A stretch of DNA of 64,000 nucleotides from Bactrocera neohumeralis (GCF_024586455.1 NC_065922.1:21634089-21698088), one strand, 5' to 3'. Positions 11,313 to 24,032 are shown, counted from the first letter of the stretch. Numbers and translations are program-made. The notes: generated by a model not told the origin, from the letters alone.

Positions 11313-12220
11313 ATGGAAGACGAGGAGAAGCTTGCTCAATGTCGAAATGCAATTTTGGTATTTGCAATCAACAATATTGAAAATAAACTCCCTATAAAGG
11401 AAGAAGAAATGCGTGAAATACTTGGCAAAGACAAAGCACTCCTCAAGGAATGTCTACCAAGTGTAATTCAAACATTGAAAAAGGTAATTAATATATTAAT
11501 TAAATAAATTTATGTACCTAAAGAGTTTGTGTTTCATTTATAGATTTATGGAATAGTTTTACAGCGTGTACCTGAAACTAGAAAATATATTTGCTATTCG
11601 GAGTTAAGTGCATCCTCCACAGCAGAGTATGATTTGGAACAGATCCGCCATTTAACATTATTATTTATTATACTGTCTTATCTGTTAATGAAAGATTGCC
11701 GTGTGGATGAAGGTATTTAGAAAATATATATAAAACCCCCAAAATAATATTAAATTACGCATACTATTTGCAGAGCAACTATTTAATTTCCTCAAAGGCC
11801 TACGGATAGATATCGACGAGGAGCATACATACTTTACAGGAAATCTGAGAAAGCTTATTTGTGAAACATTTGTAAAGCAATTATATTTGAAGCGAGAAAA
11901 ATCCGATTCAGAAACAGACATGGAAACAAGGCATGCACATACGTCATTTCAAATTGTCTAATTGATAAAAATAATTTTTAATACTTTTAGGTATTTGTTC
12001 TCGTGGGGTTATCGCGCTACTATGGAATTTCCACCAAAAGATGTTTTACAACAAACTGCGGGGGTACATTTTTTTTAACTGTTAATATAAAACACCATTT
12101 GTAATTATAATTTGTTTTGCTTAATTTCAGATTCTTGGCAAGGAAGCCAGGGATTTCGTCTCTGTATACAACAAATATTATTCAAATGATAATAATGAAG
12201 AACCAATGGCTGTGGACTAA
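11313..12220 (+). CDS. MAGE: MAGE / Nse3 subunit of the Smc5/6 complex
   Basis: Five exons: 11313-11483, 11544-11712, 11774-11930, 11991-12063, 12131-12220, giving 219 residues. The protein carries a MAGE homology domain: residues about 58-120 (IYGIVLQRVPETRKYICY...) form the first winged helix, and the later block KQLYLKREKS...RYLFSWGYRATMEFPP is the diagnostic second part. Drosophila has a single MAGE gene of similar length (about 230 aa). The product is the Nse3-like subunit that, with Nse1 and Nse4, bridges the Smc5/6 ATPase in DNA repair and replication-fork maintenance; it acts in the nucleus. The third intron uses a GC-AG donor in this model (AAG|GCATGC); an in-frame GT alternative lies 12 nt downstream. 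A DRE motif lies 88 bp upstream and an AATAAA signal follows the stop at about 12227. Confidence 0.9.
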
Positions 12221-12600
12221 ATGAATTAATAAAAATCATATCATTCTTGTTATAGCTGTACCCATTAAACATTTTTTACTAACCATGTATGTATGTCAAC
12301 ATTTCTTAACTAGCTCTAGTTTCTTTCATATTTCTAAAATTACAATTTAACTTATTTTACAGTATTTTTAAAGTTTATACTTATATTCATTGTATAGTAT
12401 AGTTATAATATAAAAAACTAGGTTATTCTAAATACTAATGATTTTCCATAAGCAAACAATTGTACCAGTTTGATTGTTACAGGCGGTGTGCTTTTATGAA
12501 AAGCTGCATTTTTTAACTTCTTTGTTTTTACGTGTATCTTGTTTAACTACTTGTTTGATCACATAAGTCAGAACTTTTTATCTTAGTGGGTTATGAATCA
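12221..12600. other. MAGE 3' flank
   Basis: Contains AATTAATAAAAA just after the stop codon (probable poly(A) signal) and then AT-rich sequence without further features. Confidence 0.5.
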
Positions 12601-12639
12601 GCTTGTCAACTTGTTATATATGTATATATATTTATACGG

Positions 12640-13640
12640 TCTCTGATGTTTCGTTCTGAGCTCGATTCCAAGTGTAGCCAGGTCCTTCTCCACCTGGTCT
12701 TTCCAACGGAGTGAAGGTCTTACTCTTCCTCTACTTCCCTCGGTGAGTACTGCGTCGAATACTTTCAGAACTGGAGTGCTTTCATCCATTCGAACTTATG
12801 ACTGTTAGCAGTGACGTAGGAGCCAAGTGGCAAATGCGAAGACTGTTTGTTTGATGACAGGAGATATTTCGGCTTGCCCTCATTCACTACCAGAGCCATT
12901 TGCATGGTGTGATCAGTTGTTGATTTTCCAGGTCTAAAGCCACACTTGCTTTTGACGATAGGCTTTAATATATCACACAATACGCTGGATAGAAGTTGAC
13001 GCAGAGTGTCCGGTCTTCCTTTTGTGTATTAGACAGAGCACACTTAAATTTCAATCAGCGGGCATGCTGACCATCCGACCATATGCTACAAAGAAGTTGA
13101 TGCATGCTCGTTATCAGTTCTTCGCCGACGTATTTGAATAGCTGGGCCGACAATCCATCGGCCGTCGTTCTTCAGACAGGTAATTGTTATTCCAACTTCT
13201 TCATGGTCGGGCAATGGAACGTCCGCTCCATCGTCATCGGGTGGGGAATCGGATTCACCATCTCTTGGTGTTATACTTTTGGAAAAGTGTTCGATCCATA
13301 ATTTTAATATGCTCTGGGCATCAGTCACTAGATCACCTCTAGGGGTTCTACAAGAGCATGCTCCGGTCTTGAAACCTTCTGTCACCGCACCTTTTCGTAG
13401 AATTTTCGAACATTTCCCCTGTCGGCCAGCTTTTCAAGCTCTTCGTGCTCACGCATTTCGGCATCTCTCTTTGTTTTACCTGCAAATGCGTCTCGCTTCC
13501 CTCTTCAACTCTCGGTATCTATCCCATCCCCCAAGTGTTGTTGTCGATTGTAACGTTGCGCTGCGACACGGCACTCCTTATTGTACCAGTTGTTCTTTGG
13601 CATTTTCCGAAAACCAATAGTGTCGTTTGCAGCTGTACAT
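12640..13640 (-). mobile_element. LINE reverse-transcriptase remnant
   Basis: The minus strand holds, in order from 13640 down, a linker block (TEGFKTGACSCRTPRGDLVT..., then VPLPDHEEVGITITCLKND), a CGFRPGKSTTDHTMQM block matching the Q/C-GFRPGKSTTDQ reverse-transcriptase motif, and a C-terminal MDESTPVLKVFDAVLTEG...VRPSLRWKDQVEKDLATLG block. These are the usual parts of an arthropod endonuclease/reverse-transcriptase LINE. Frameshifts and an internal gap remove the catalytic YADD segment, so the copy is dead and internally deleted. Confidence 0.75.
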
Positions 13641-13644
13641 AAGG

Positions 13645-16200
13645 TGCTTGAGATGCCGTCCCACAGTTCCCTTATACCGAGTTGCTGATGAGTGCTCTCA
13701 GAGTGCAGGAGTGCAAGTTGAATAGAAAATCATTCGGCTGTCTATTAAACCCTGTTACAGAACCCTATTTTCTTATTTTTGTTGGTATCTATTGGGACCA
13801 CAAAAGGCTACTGAGTGAGCTATTGATCCCGGATGTATGTCTGGAAACTATTTTTAGAATGGTTTATATTCCATTAAATTACTCTATACTATCTTTTGAC
13901 AGAAGGCCTGTAGCACAATCTGTTCCACTGCCACGTGTCTGTTTATTTTATATTTAGAGAGTTGTCCATTCACTCCGATAGAAGTTCTGCAATACAATCC
14001 TTGAGCATGCTAATATTATCTGACCGGATAATACTGGTCTATAGGACGGAAGCAAACCGCAAGAAAACCAAATAGAAAAGATAAATTCCTTCAATATGTA
14101 AGTTGTCTTACTTCTAAAGCTTGCGAAGCAGGAGGATTGGCATCGTCCATTTTCTCTCTGTTCCACAGTAGTGAAGTATCTAGAGGCTTCGTGAGTGGTA
14201 CAGTACCATCATAGAGCAAATCGACGTATTTATTCAGGAAATCCTTTTTGGAAATCACTCGAATCTGCAAAAAACTTTATAGACTTTATTTCACTGTTAT
14301 GTTCACTTTATTGTAGTATCTAAATATTTCCTCAATATCCTCAATATATAGCCATGTAATTCGTCATCCTTGTGTGACTCTGGATTAATGATTAACGACT
14401 TAACAGGTTTCTCTTTAATTGTATTTTTTTATCTTCTGATCGTAGTTGTTATCAATGAAATTGTGTTCACAGTAGCGCATCACGTCCCTCTCCACTTGAC
14501 GGCGCCAATTAAAAATTATTCCTTCTCTTCTTGTTCTCTTCAACCTAAAGGAAATCTCTGTCTCTCCTTTTCTCTCTCTCTCTCTCTTTGTCTACCACTA
14601 CTACAAGAATTGGTTGTGCACCTATCTGAGAGAGCCCATCAAAGCTTCACGATAGCACAATTATCGCAATAGGTAATCATCGTGTGGTACAACCTCGTAG
14701 AAGGCCACCAATCGGACTCGTAGTTGTGTTTTAACCGCGTATGGAAACGCTACTCTCTGGAGATTTTAGAATGATGGGGACACACAATATCGACCAGGGA
14801 TTCGGTTTTTGTATTTCGTAAAAAAATTGCTCATTGAAATCAAAGGCCGGTTGACTACAGTTTAGGATAACCCTTCCCCTACGATGACGACCGTCTAAAA
14901 TTGGTTTATCGATTTTCGGTCGGTTTTTAATGAGCCGTACACAGACAGCTCGAAAACGGCTGCCAAATAAATAAAGTGACAAAAGTCCACAATTTCTTAT
15001 AAGCAGACCGCCGATTGAAGGTGCGCGAGATACAGTTAGCATCTCAGAAGACCGGAAGTATGATATGAGTGCATGATTATAAAAAAACTGTCGTCGCGAT
15101 GGAAGCCGCGTTTAAACATTTTCAACAACAAACGCATTAGTGAGACCGTGAAATATAGCAGCCATACAGTATACCGTTTTCCGTCATTCAAGAAGTGTAA
15201 TCAACCTGAAGGAAGTGGGTTATTGGCCGAGTTTTCCCGCGATATATAGTCATAATTGGCGGCGAAGAACGTTGTATCAGTTTTTCCCGTTCAACAACCA
15301 TTACTCTAAACTTACTTTTGATTTTGTCCATGCGTCCAAGTTCTACTTTGCAGACCTCTATTTTCAGTCTATTTAAAGACTTGGGTTGAAAGGTAAAAAT
15401 ACACTACATACGTTGAGAAAGAAATCGCGCTCATCGGTCTGCCATCGTATGTTACATATGTATGTATTCCAACGAACATATCCGCTGATTTTGGTTAACT
15501 AAACTGGGATCAAGTCATTAGATAGATCAGAAATAAGCCTGAACGAGGTCCCTAGTTAATAACAATGATTGACGTTCTGTCCTGCTGAATAAAGCCATAG
15601 CACTGGAATCTTATAACTCTCTCATAAACTGCTACGAAGTTACGACTTCCATAGCAACTAAAATTAAGTACAAGAACAATAAGTACAATAAAGTGAGGTT
15701 TAGTTGATCAAATTTGTTATAAGCCTCGGCTCAATTGGCCGTCATTCAGGCCGTTCGTCTTCATCGAATTTTGATTTGAGTTTCGACGTCATATTCTTAA
15801 TCCCACGCATCGTCACCAAAATTGATCAGCTTCGATGTCAAATTTCTCTTTTCAATCTATAACCTACTTGGTTTTTGAAAAAATACAGTTTTTTTTTAGT
15901 ATGAGTCTAGCAATAACACGCCACATACTCAATACATTTATCAAATTGCGTGGAGTAGATCCATAAGAGATCCTGAGATCCTCTGCTATCTCTGATGCCA
16001 GCACAACGACTTTCACGACCTACACTGAATTGTTTGTGTTCTTGGTAAAGTAAATGAATATTTTTTTTGCAAATGAATATTTTTTTTTTTAAATACCAAA
16101 ATTTCGTCTCTCATACTACTACTCTCGTACCAATTCTTCACCTGCTATGAAATATATGCACTTGTCTCCCTTAGGAACGAGACGAACTTTCCGTAGTTAT
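13645..16200. other. Non-coding spacer with unexplained moderately GC-rich patch
   Basis: A CT microsatellite lies at about 14572-14589. At about 14680-15310 base composition is more balanced than in the surroundings and an 103-codon minus frame is open, but I recognise no domain or TIR. The remainder is AT-rich. Confidence 0.4.
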
Positions 16201-16224
16201 TCATAAAGATACAACATTTTTGTT

Positions 16225-16760
16225 TTGAAGGGTATACATAGAAACCACAACAATTGTGGTATCATCTTCGAACCAACAACAGCATCTACCACTTTCGTTC
16301 CCACCGCTTCAAACCAACACAAAGCCTACAGCGTAATATTGCCGCTTGAACATCATCGATCGTCTGAGATCATCGAAGCAAACTTCCTCCAAACAAATCG
16401 AGTTGGATAAAGGAACCAGCGCAACAAGCAACGGCGCAACGACGCAACAAACAACCACCAACAGCACCAGTCAGACAGTCGCCGAGTTCGTACACGCGCA
16501 TCACAGTCAGTATTAACTTGAATGCGATACGGTGTGAACGTGAACGTGACTTGATCGCATCGACGCATCGACCGATCAGAGACCGACCGATAAGCGGCTA
16601 AGAAAAGCAAAACAAAACAAACTTTCTGTACGAAACTTGAAGCGGGTAAATTGAACTTGGTGTTTAGTTGAAATTCTACTTGGAAAGCCAAAAAACAAAA
16701 ACAACAAAAACGAAATCGCAACAATAAAAGGCTCTGCTTAAGGAGCATCATTAGCAAGTA
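16225..16760 (+). other. 5'-UTR-like island, possible distal first exon
   Basis: The plus strand is rich in CAA, AAC, AGCAAC and ACAGCACC triplets and in purine-rich GTGAACGTGAACGTGAC repeats. It ends in AAACAAAAACAACAAAAACG and a possible donor AGCAA|GTAAGG near 16757. This texture is typical of non-coding first exons of Drosophila-type developmental genes. The nearest plus-strand genes downstream are fragments and then shf. No coding frame is convincing. Inference only. Confidence 0.3.
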
Positions 16761-16799
16761 AGGTGTAGCGTTGTTGTGTCGCATTGCTGCATCGAGTGG

Positions 16800-17766
16800 C
16801 GGCAGGAGTGTGTGGCGGTGGCAAGAAGTGGTATAGCGCGTTGCTGGGTCGTTCGATGGCCTGATGTGGCTTTATAACTCTTTTTTCCTCGTTTTATTTG
16901 CTTTGTTGTTGTGGTGTATGAAGTGTGTGCAAAGTGTCTTCGCTGCCATGGTGTTGGCCATTATTAGCAATTTACTTGCCAATCTGAGAAGGTCTTAAAA
17001 ATATATGCCCATACATACATACGTATCGAAATATGCATAATTGCCCGCGTGTGCGTATATGTATGCACTTACTATATACTATATATGGGGTTGTGTGAGC
17101 AAACATTTTTGAATTTACCTGTGCGCAGTGTACGCTGAAATATTTATTTGCTAAACTAATTGAAATGTTATTGGCGATGATTAAACAAAAATCAGCAACA
17201 GATAAAATGAATTAACTTTTGACTAAGTGTGGACAGTGTTTACAACTTTGTGGCAAATAAAGGGCCAGTACACTTAAGGTTTGATTTCCAACTCGAACTT
17301 TTTGTGTATATTTTTACTGAAGACACAGCAGTTAGTACAATAATTTATATACAAGTATGTACATATGTATATAAGCATGTGTCCGACACTTGCACCCACT
17401 AACATCATTAATGGCTTTATTGTATGTACATATGTACATATTTATATAGATGCAAACATATAAACATACGGTCAAGTGTCATAAAAAGCTCGTAAAAGTT
17501 TGCGGCTCCGTTGTTGACAATTACTGCATAAAAAACAAATTTGCAAAAAATTATACATTCAGTAAAAATTTGCGGCAACAAACCGGCTGAGCCACATACT
17601 TACATACTTCATATACACTTACACATCTGTTATCTGAGTCAATAAAACGTTAGATCGCTATGTGCGTCTGGGCGCATGTATATTTGCGTATGTTTATTGA
17701 TTGATATATTTATTTTTAATTTGGAATATATGGTATGCACGTTTAGCAGTTCAATCAAAATTTATA
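16800..17766. other. Non-coding spacer with CATA/TATG microsatellites
   Basis: No gene supported; TATG/CATA tracts at about 17010-17090 and 17345-17465. Confidence 0.5.
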
Positions 17767-18755
17767 TTAGAGCGGGTTGGATTTTTTTCTATAAAATCGC
17801 GTGTGCGCGAAATTTTTTACGGTTTTACTGAAGAACTTTGCTTAAGTGGAGAGCCTGACGTAGAAGCTTCAAAAAATCGATTTTTTTTTTGCTTAAATCT
17901 TTTTAAAAATAATCTAAGAATATGTCCCCAAAGTTTTAGATGGGAATTTGAAATATTTTCGAAGCTAGAAGGAAAATAGTGACCGAGCGTCTAGCAGATA
18001 TATGAGCAATTGGGCAGAATTCGAAAAGGATAGAAAAAAACTAAACTTCCTATGGAATTGGGGAAAAGTTTGCTATCTTTGGCAATAAATTATCTTCTAT
18101 TTAAACTAAAAAAAAACTATGAAAAGTCAAGTTTGAACATATTTTTAAACAACATAAAGTAAATTTTTTTTGGTTAAAAACCACTTTTTTCAATTTTTAA
18201 AACAATTCTCAAATTTTACATTTTTTCCGGAATGTTTTAAGTTTAACTAGAAGATAAATTATTAAAATATATGAATCTCTTTGAATTTTTTGTTTCCGAT
18301 AGAAATTGCAACCTGCACCCTGCCCGCCGTGCGACAAATGCATATGCGAGATGCATCGGGCAAATACTTCCCAAAAGCAGAATGTAAAAGATTTCGTATC
18401 CAAAAAATTTGTGAATGATGTTTAAATATATAACTATAAACCCTAGAAATTTTGCTTTAATCACTTATTTCTTTCCTTCTCAAAAAAATCCTCAAAAAAC
18501 CGATTTTCAATAGAATATAAAAATTCACCTACGTATTAACTCATTCCGATTATCTAAAAAACTGTCATTTGGATATCTAAAAAACTAAAGTACAAATTTT
18601 TATAATCCTAAAAAAGTTCACCTTAAAATCGTTGGCTCGAAACCGGTTTTAGACCATAGTCTTTTAGACAAAGTTGTTCAAAAAAAAGTGTAGCATATTT
18701 CCCGCATAAGAAATTTTTTCCGTTTTTTGGCCCCCTGTAAATCGAACCGCTCTAA
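17767..18755. mobile_element. Non-autonomous DNA transposon with ~18-bp inverted ends
   Basis: The left end reads TTAGAGCGGGTTGGATTT and the right end, reversed, reads TTAGAGCGGTTCGATTT, forming matched terminal inverted repeats around 989 bp of AT-rich, non-coding sequence. No transposase-like frame is present. It is flanked by an AT dinucleotide on each side if the TIR is taken to start at TAGAGC, which would suit a short target-site duplication but is not decisive. It behaves like a large MITE. Confidence 0.6.
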
Positions 18756-18939
18756 TGTATGTATGTATATGCCTTTGTCGCACAAGTGCGTGTTTTTATG
18801 ACAATTTTGAGAGCTAACTTTTTATGAGTCCTTATCGATTTTTGTGGACCAAACCATGTTTTTTGATAGTTTTAGTCATAAGTAAGAAAATAATTTCTCA
18901 TTTTTTCAAAATTAGCCTCAAAAATCGAAATATTTGTCT

Positions 18940-19200
18940 TCAAGGTATAAAGAGATAATTATCTTGATCAGTCAGTTTGAATGGCATCCATATGCTACAG
19001 TCGTCCATTCTGATCAATTTCTTCGAAGATTTTTGCGTTACTTTAGGCAATAATCTGTGGCAAATTTCGTGAAGATATCTTTTCAAAAAAAGTATTTCCC
19101 CATTTAAGGAGCAGATTTCGATCGATGCTAAATTTTTCGGATATTGACAGCTCCGACAAATGAGCAGCTTCTTTGGGAAGAATGTACGTTTGCAAATGTG
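18940..19200 (+). repeat. Family A dispersed repeat, internal fragment
   Basis: Shares with the other copies the modules ATGCTACAGTCGTCC, TTTCTTCGAAGATTTTTGCG, CAATAATCTGTGGCAAATTT, CGTGAAGATATCTT and GACAAATGAGCAGCTTCTTT, in the same order. It lies between the two TIR elements at 17767-18755 and 19278-20004. Confidence 0.6.
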
Positions 19201-19277
19201 ATATTCACGACGATTTTAAAAATTTGCACTAAATTATTTGAATTATTAATTGTTTTCTTTTTTTTTTCAAAGATTAA

Positions 19278-20004
19278 GGGGTTATTCTACTCTAGAAGCA
19301 TGAATTTCAAGTAATTTTTAAAGTGTCGTAAAAAAAAGGCAATTAATATTTTTACTATCCATTTTTTTATGGTGTTTTTTATTGATATCTTAAGAATACA
19401 GAAAAAAAAATTTACAAAAAAATATTAAAAATTAAAATAATTAGAGGGGGGGGAGACAGGTGTAAAAAAAATGGCGCATCCTGGTGACATTGATCCTGAC
19501 TCTCCTGGTGGTCTGAAAAAAAATCAAAAGAAATTCTTAATCAGTAAGGATGCTGTTATAGTCCCTATTTCAGGGAACACGAAAAACAATTTTTTGGAAA
19601 AATGGCGACTGCCTGAAAATAAAAATCATGTTTTACGTTTTTTTTTTGAAATTCCTGATTTTTTTTTTAAATATTAAAAACAAAAATTTTGACACGATGC
19701 TGGTAGGAACGATAAAGGATTATATAAAGAAGGTTCACACAAAATTTCAAGTAAATCGGTTGTATAGAACTTGAGATAACGCCGGTACCGTGTGGAAAAA
19801 AGAAGATTCGAGAAAAACGCGTTTAAAAAATTCGATACGTCCGAACCGGTACTAGTTACTAAAGTAACTGTAGCTCTTAAAATAATTTTAATTTTTAAAA
19901 ATCCTTTGGAGGATATGTTCTTAAGGGTCTAAACTTTAAATATATAACAATCGAACAAATATATAACGATCGAATTTTTCAAAATTCTAGAGTAGAATAC
20001 CCCC
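19278..20004. mobile_element. TTAA-flanked inverted-repeat element (piggyBac-type target)
   Basis: TTAA at 19274-19277 is followed by GGGGTTATTCTACTCTAGAA. At the other end, AGAGTAGAATACCCCC precedes TTAA at 20005-20008. The 20-bp inverted ends differ at one position in the G-run, and TTAA duplication is the hallmark of piggyBac-class insertion. The 727-bp interior is AT-rich with a G-run at 19446-19453 and no transposase; the 68-codon frame inside (19471-19677) has no recognisable domain. I interpret it as a non-autonomous element mobilised by a piggyBac-like transposase. Confidence 0.65.
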
Positions 20005-20008
20005 TTAA

Positions 20009-21900
20009 AGTTGCATCTTGCTTGTAGCATCTCTCATATATCTAAGCTATACACCCTTGAAATAAAAAGAAATCGTGGGTGATATTTCCAATATACATAC
20101 ATATTTACTTTCTTAATAACTAACATACTCTAATTATTAATGATATTTCCAATATGCTCAATTTCGAACTTCGAACGCTTGGTGTCTAACTTCGGGAAAT
20201 GGAGAAATAACTTGTTAACCTATGACTCAATCTCTCGAAAAAAATTAGTTTGGTCCAATACCAATTGTACAGTGTAATCAGTTTTTGCAAAAGGAAATGT
20301 ATATCAATATACACATACATATATGTACATATATACCTATGACACTAAAATTCGAAATAATTTCCAGGAAATAATATTAAAAGATTTGCGAAAACCTAAT
20401 TATAAATTTATTTGCGAATTTGAAATATGCTTCTGAGAATTTGAATTTCAAAATACAACAACACGGGATAATTAACTTAAAACAAATATTGCTATGAACA
20501 TAATTGTGAAGAAAGCAATTTCCACTGAACAATAAAATTTCTTATTCAACTAATAGAAAAAAGGGAACGTTATATATATGTATGTAAAAGATCCTGGCCG
20601 ACGTTAACGGCATTAAATTAATCGGAAGGGCGTTAGACATTGTGTGCTAGATCTTAGGTTGAGTGATGTTTAGGTTATCTTCGGTAAAATAAAATAAGTT
20701 GATGGAAGTCAATATGATATAATATGAGAAGTTGAAGTGGTTCTATACAAAATTCAAACTGCGTCATCAGAACAAGACGTGCCAATTTAAATTTGTCAAG
20801 TCTTCAGCCAAAGTTGGGTGGGCCATACGCATACTCCAGTTTCTGTACTACTTGGTGTGAAAGACCTTAGCACTTATCTAAATTGTTCACTCTTGTTATC
20901 TCAGTTTTAAAAATTTGGCACAATTTCGATATATGGTCGCTGTTATTAAACGATTTGACTATTTTTAGAAGAACAGTCCAACGTGGAGACTGGCATCATT
21001 GAATTGGTTTCTTACACGCTGTAAATTGTAGATTTATTTGTATTAATATATGTATAATTTAGAGAAGTATTCAAACCTTCCACTCATCGAGTGCCCGCAA
21101 ATATGTAGTCATCAAAAATGTGAGTGAAAAGTATGTATGTACATACTTACTAAAGAAATATTTTTGATGAAAAAATAATCGGACGGGGTAGCAAGCAAAC
21201 TGATTATGTTATATGTTAACAAATAACAAAAATTTCAAACAAACGTCTTTAAAAAATTCAGAGAAATATAAAAATTATTTTATTGGAAGCAGCTGCTGTT
21301 CGGCGGCTAATTGCTGCTCCAGAAAACAGCTGTTTTATTGCATTTCATAAGGGAGATTTTTTCAAAGCGACCTAGGTATTTCTAGGGTCGTATTATTAAT
21401 ATTTATAATTATTAGTCATTCAGTGTATCGTAAATTTTCGGGATTCGACAGCGAGCGAATAAAAAATGGGGTTCGCTCTCAGTCCGATCGTATTTTGGTC
21501 ATATATAAATTTAAAAATTGAAATTCAAGAGCACGTTAGACTTTAAAACTGCTTAGCTTTTATTTCGATCATTTCAAAATTAGGATTTGACCTTTGGTTT
21601 CCGGATTAAAAAATTTCAAAATCTATTATACTATAAGGCATGCGTGATGATTCCAAAAATGAAAGATTCCTATTGCGAACTGTTTGACTTCCGTCTAATT
21701 TATCTCCACACTTATTAAAGAATTACTATTCTGAAAGCTTACGCAAATCTCACTTTAACTATAGTAATTTCACGTGAAAACCCATTCGTTGAACCCATTT
21801 TCAAGGTTGGTTTGACTGTCAATGACGTCGGTGCCAAATATCACATCAAAATAATCATTAGTGTTTAGTATACACTTGTCTTTCTGAAGTATATAAAGGG
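20009..21900. other. Non-coding spacer
   Basis: AT-rich with CATA/TATG tracts near 20095 and 20310-20335. No gene or bounded repeat found. Confidence 0.5.
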
Positions 21901-21918
21901 CATTCGGCGATTTTCGCG

Positions 21919-22340
21919 ATGAGTGAAATTATTCAAGAAAGAAGTTCCATTAAATTATGTGTGCGGAATGAAAATTTTGATGCGGAAACGTTCAGAATGT
22001 TGGAAAAGGCCTTCGATGATAATTTTTTGTTGCAAGCAAGTGTTTTTAATTGGTACAAATTATGCAAAGAGAGTCGAGATCGCGTTGACGATGAACCACG
22101 TCCATCAACCAAACAGGACGATAATCAACACGCCAATAAAAAAAGAAATTGGTGCTTGAGAATCGACGATTAACAGTCAGAGATCTTACTGGCATCGTTT
22201 GAATATCGGAAGGATCTGTGAAAATCATTTCGAAAGATCATTTGTACCTAAGAAAAGTGAAAGCTCGATTGGTTCCAAAGTCACTCAAATTACTATTTTT
22301 TGCTCAAAGGAGTAAATACAGGACCGTGGAGAGAAATCTT
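21919..22340 (+). mobile_element. Mariner transposase N-terminal fragment
   Basis: The plus strand begins MSEIIQERSSIKLCVRNENF and continues through VFNWYKLCKES...VDDEPRPSTKQDD. After a frameshift it gives VKARLVPKSLKL. This is the helix-turn-helix DNA-binding half of an irritans-type mariner transposase, ending before the catalytic DDD domain. No TIRs were identified, so it is a truncated fossil. Confidence 0.7.
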
Positions 22341-24030
22341 GGACTCGGGTATGTTTGTTGTAAATTTTGTTGGAGAAAAAGTCAGCAAAACATTGTTGCG
22401 GAGAATCGGGTTCCTCTGCGAACTGCGAGCGTGGGAAGAATTGTCCCCGATCTCCGCTCTCTCTTCTTCACTGAACACTACATATCTGGCTAGCTTCACT
22501 TAATAACAAAAGCTTAAAAAGTTTCAAGTAGTAAAATTTGAAATCATTATCCGCTATATGCTTCCAAACTTGAATACTTCCGAATTAATAAATTCCGAGT
22601 GCCACAAGCAAATTTTGGTCCGCTGCACTTAAACCCAGTTAGCAAATGGAAGGGCTGCTTTTATCCTTCAAATTAGAAGCGATCAGCTGTTGTTCTGTTT
22701 AGATTTAGATGTATGGTACTTACACGTTTTAATTATGACCTTTCTTACTTATTAATATTAGGACAGCTTTATTGAACTCCCTCTCTTCTCTCCTACTTTA
22801 CCTATATACAACAAATAATACTACGAATTGATGTCTTACTCAGCATGTCCATGTAATATTGCATTCTCATAGCATAAAAACAAACAATCACACATATGTA
22901 CTTGCAATACGCACACACACACACATACATACAATAAAGAGGAAGTGACCATTCCCACGCTCAAATAGATGTTTTATTAACTCATTCCTTGGCCCTTGAA
23001 ATGCTTTTGTCACATTCTGCTCATTTGTACACATCAGCAACAGCATCAGTCGACACCTCCTTCTCCAGCGGTGATGTACTTGTACGCCTAAACGCCTGTG
23101 TGTATGCATGTGTGCAAGGGTGTGATTTGTTTTTCTTTTGCTTTATAATGTTGCTGTTGTTGTTTTTGGTGCAGCATGTGAACACTTTCAGGAGCAAAGA
23201 AAAAAGTGAAAAAATGAGGTGTAACATACAGACAAACGCTCGTAGATGGTCAAGCAAATGAACAGTTGAGACGACCGACAAACAGTTGGACATTGAACGA
23301 GAATACCTGTAATATCTTTAGAACCAGAAGAAAAAAAAAACAACAACAAAACAAAACACTAAAAAAATAATAAGGAAAAGACAAAAACAACACACTTTTA
23401 AATCCCACAGACTAACTGGCTAAGCTAAACGGCTTTCGCTTATCGCTTGCTCGGCTAGCTGTGCAGGGTGGATATGCGGCTGTTAGCTGTTGGCAACGGT
23501 CATTTGGCTTGTTGGGCGTCTCACTGCCTCCAGTTAACCGGCTTTTTGACGCTGATCGCATTTTCCGTAATTTATTTGTGCCTCATTTCTTTCATACACA
23601 CATCGATATATTGCAGCCATGCATTGGAGTTGTTAGTTTTGGCTAAAAAGAGACTAGTTCTACGATGTGTGCAAAGTGATGGAAAATGGGTGAAAGCGTA
23701 ACAGTAAATGGAAGCGATTACGTCTTAGTTGACATTTATTACTATCGTTCGTCTCTGAGTAGATTGAGTTCATAACTACCACCTCGTTAATTCTGTGTTC
23801 AGCATCCAGAAGAGGCCAAAAACAAATTTATTGAAAATTATCTTTGAGATATAGGCGGAAAATATCAAATGATCTCTTGTTCAGATATCGAACCTAAAAT
23901 GAGGCTCCTATGCGGTTATATCCACTTTCGAATTTCAAAAAGTCGTTTTTTTTTATGTTTGGAATCCGCCTTATTGCCAAAACTCAAAATTTTTACAAGT
24001 TATTTGATCGTTACCTGCATTCATCTATAA
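22341..24030. other. Non-coding spacer or intron
   Basis: CA microsatellite at about 22910-22930. GC-richer patches at 22980-23110 and 23410-23700 contain open frames on both strands but no recognised domain. Confidence 0.45.
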
Positions 24031-24032
24031 TA

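Noticed and set aside
16353..16784. 143-codon minus-strand frame
   Set aside because: Antisense of a CAA/AGC-rich leader-like region; Leu/Cys/Phe-rich low complexity without similarity.
19471..19677. 68-codon frame inside the TTAA element as a possible transposase
   Set aside because: Too short, no DDE residues, Lys/Phe-rich from A/T runs.
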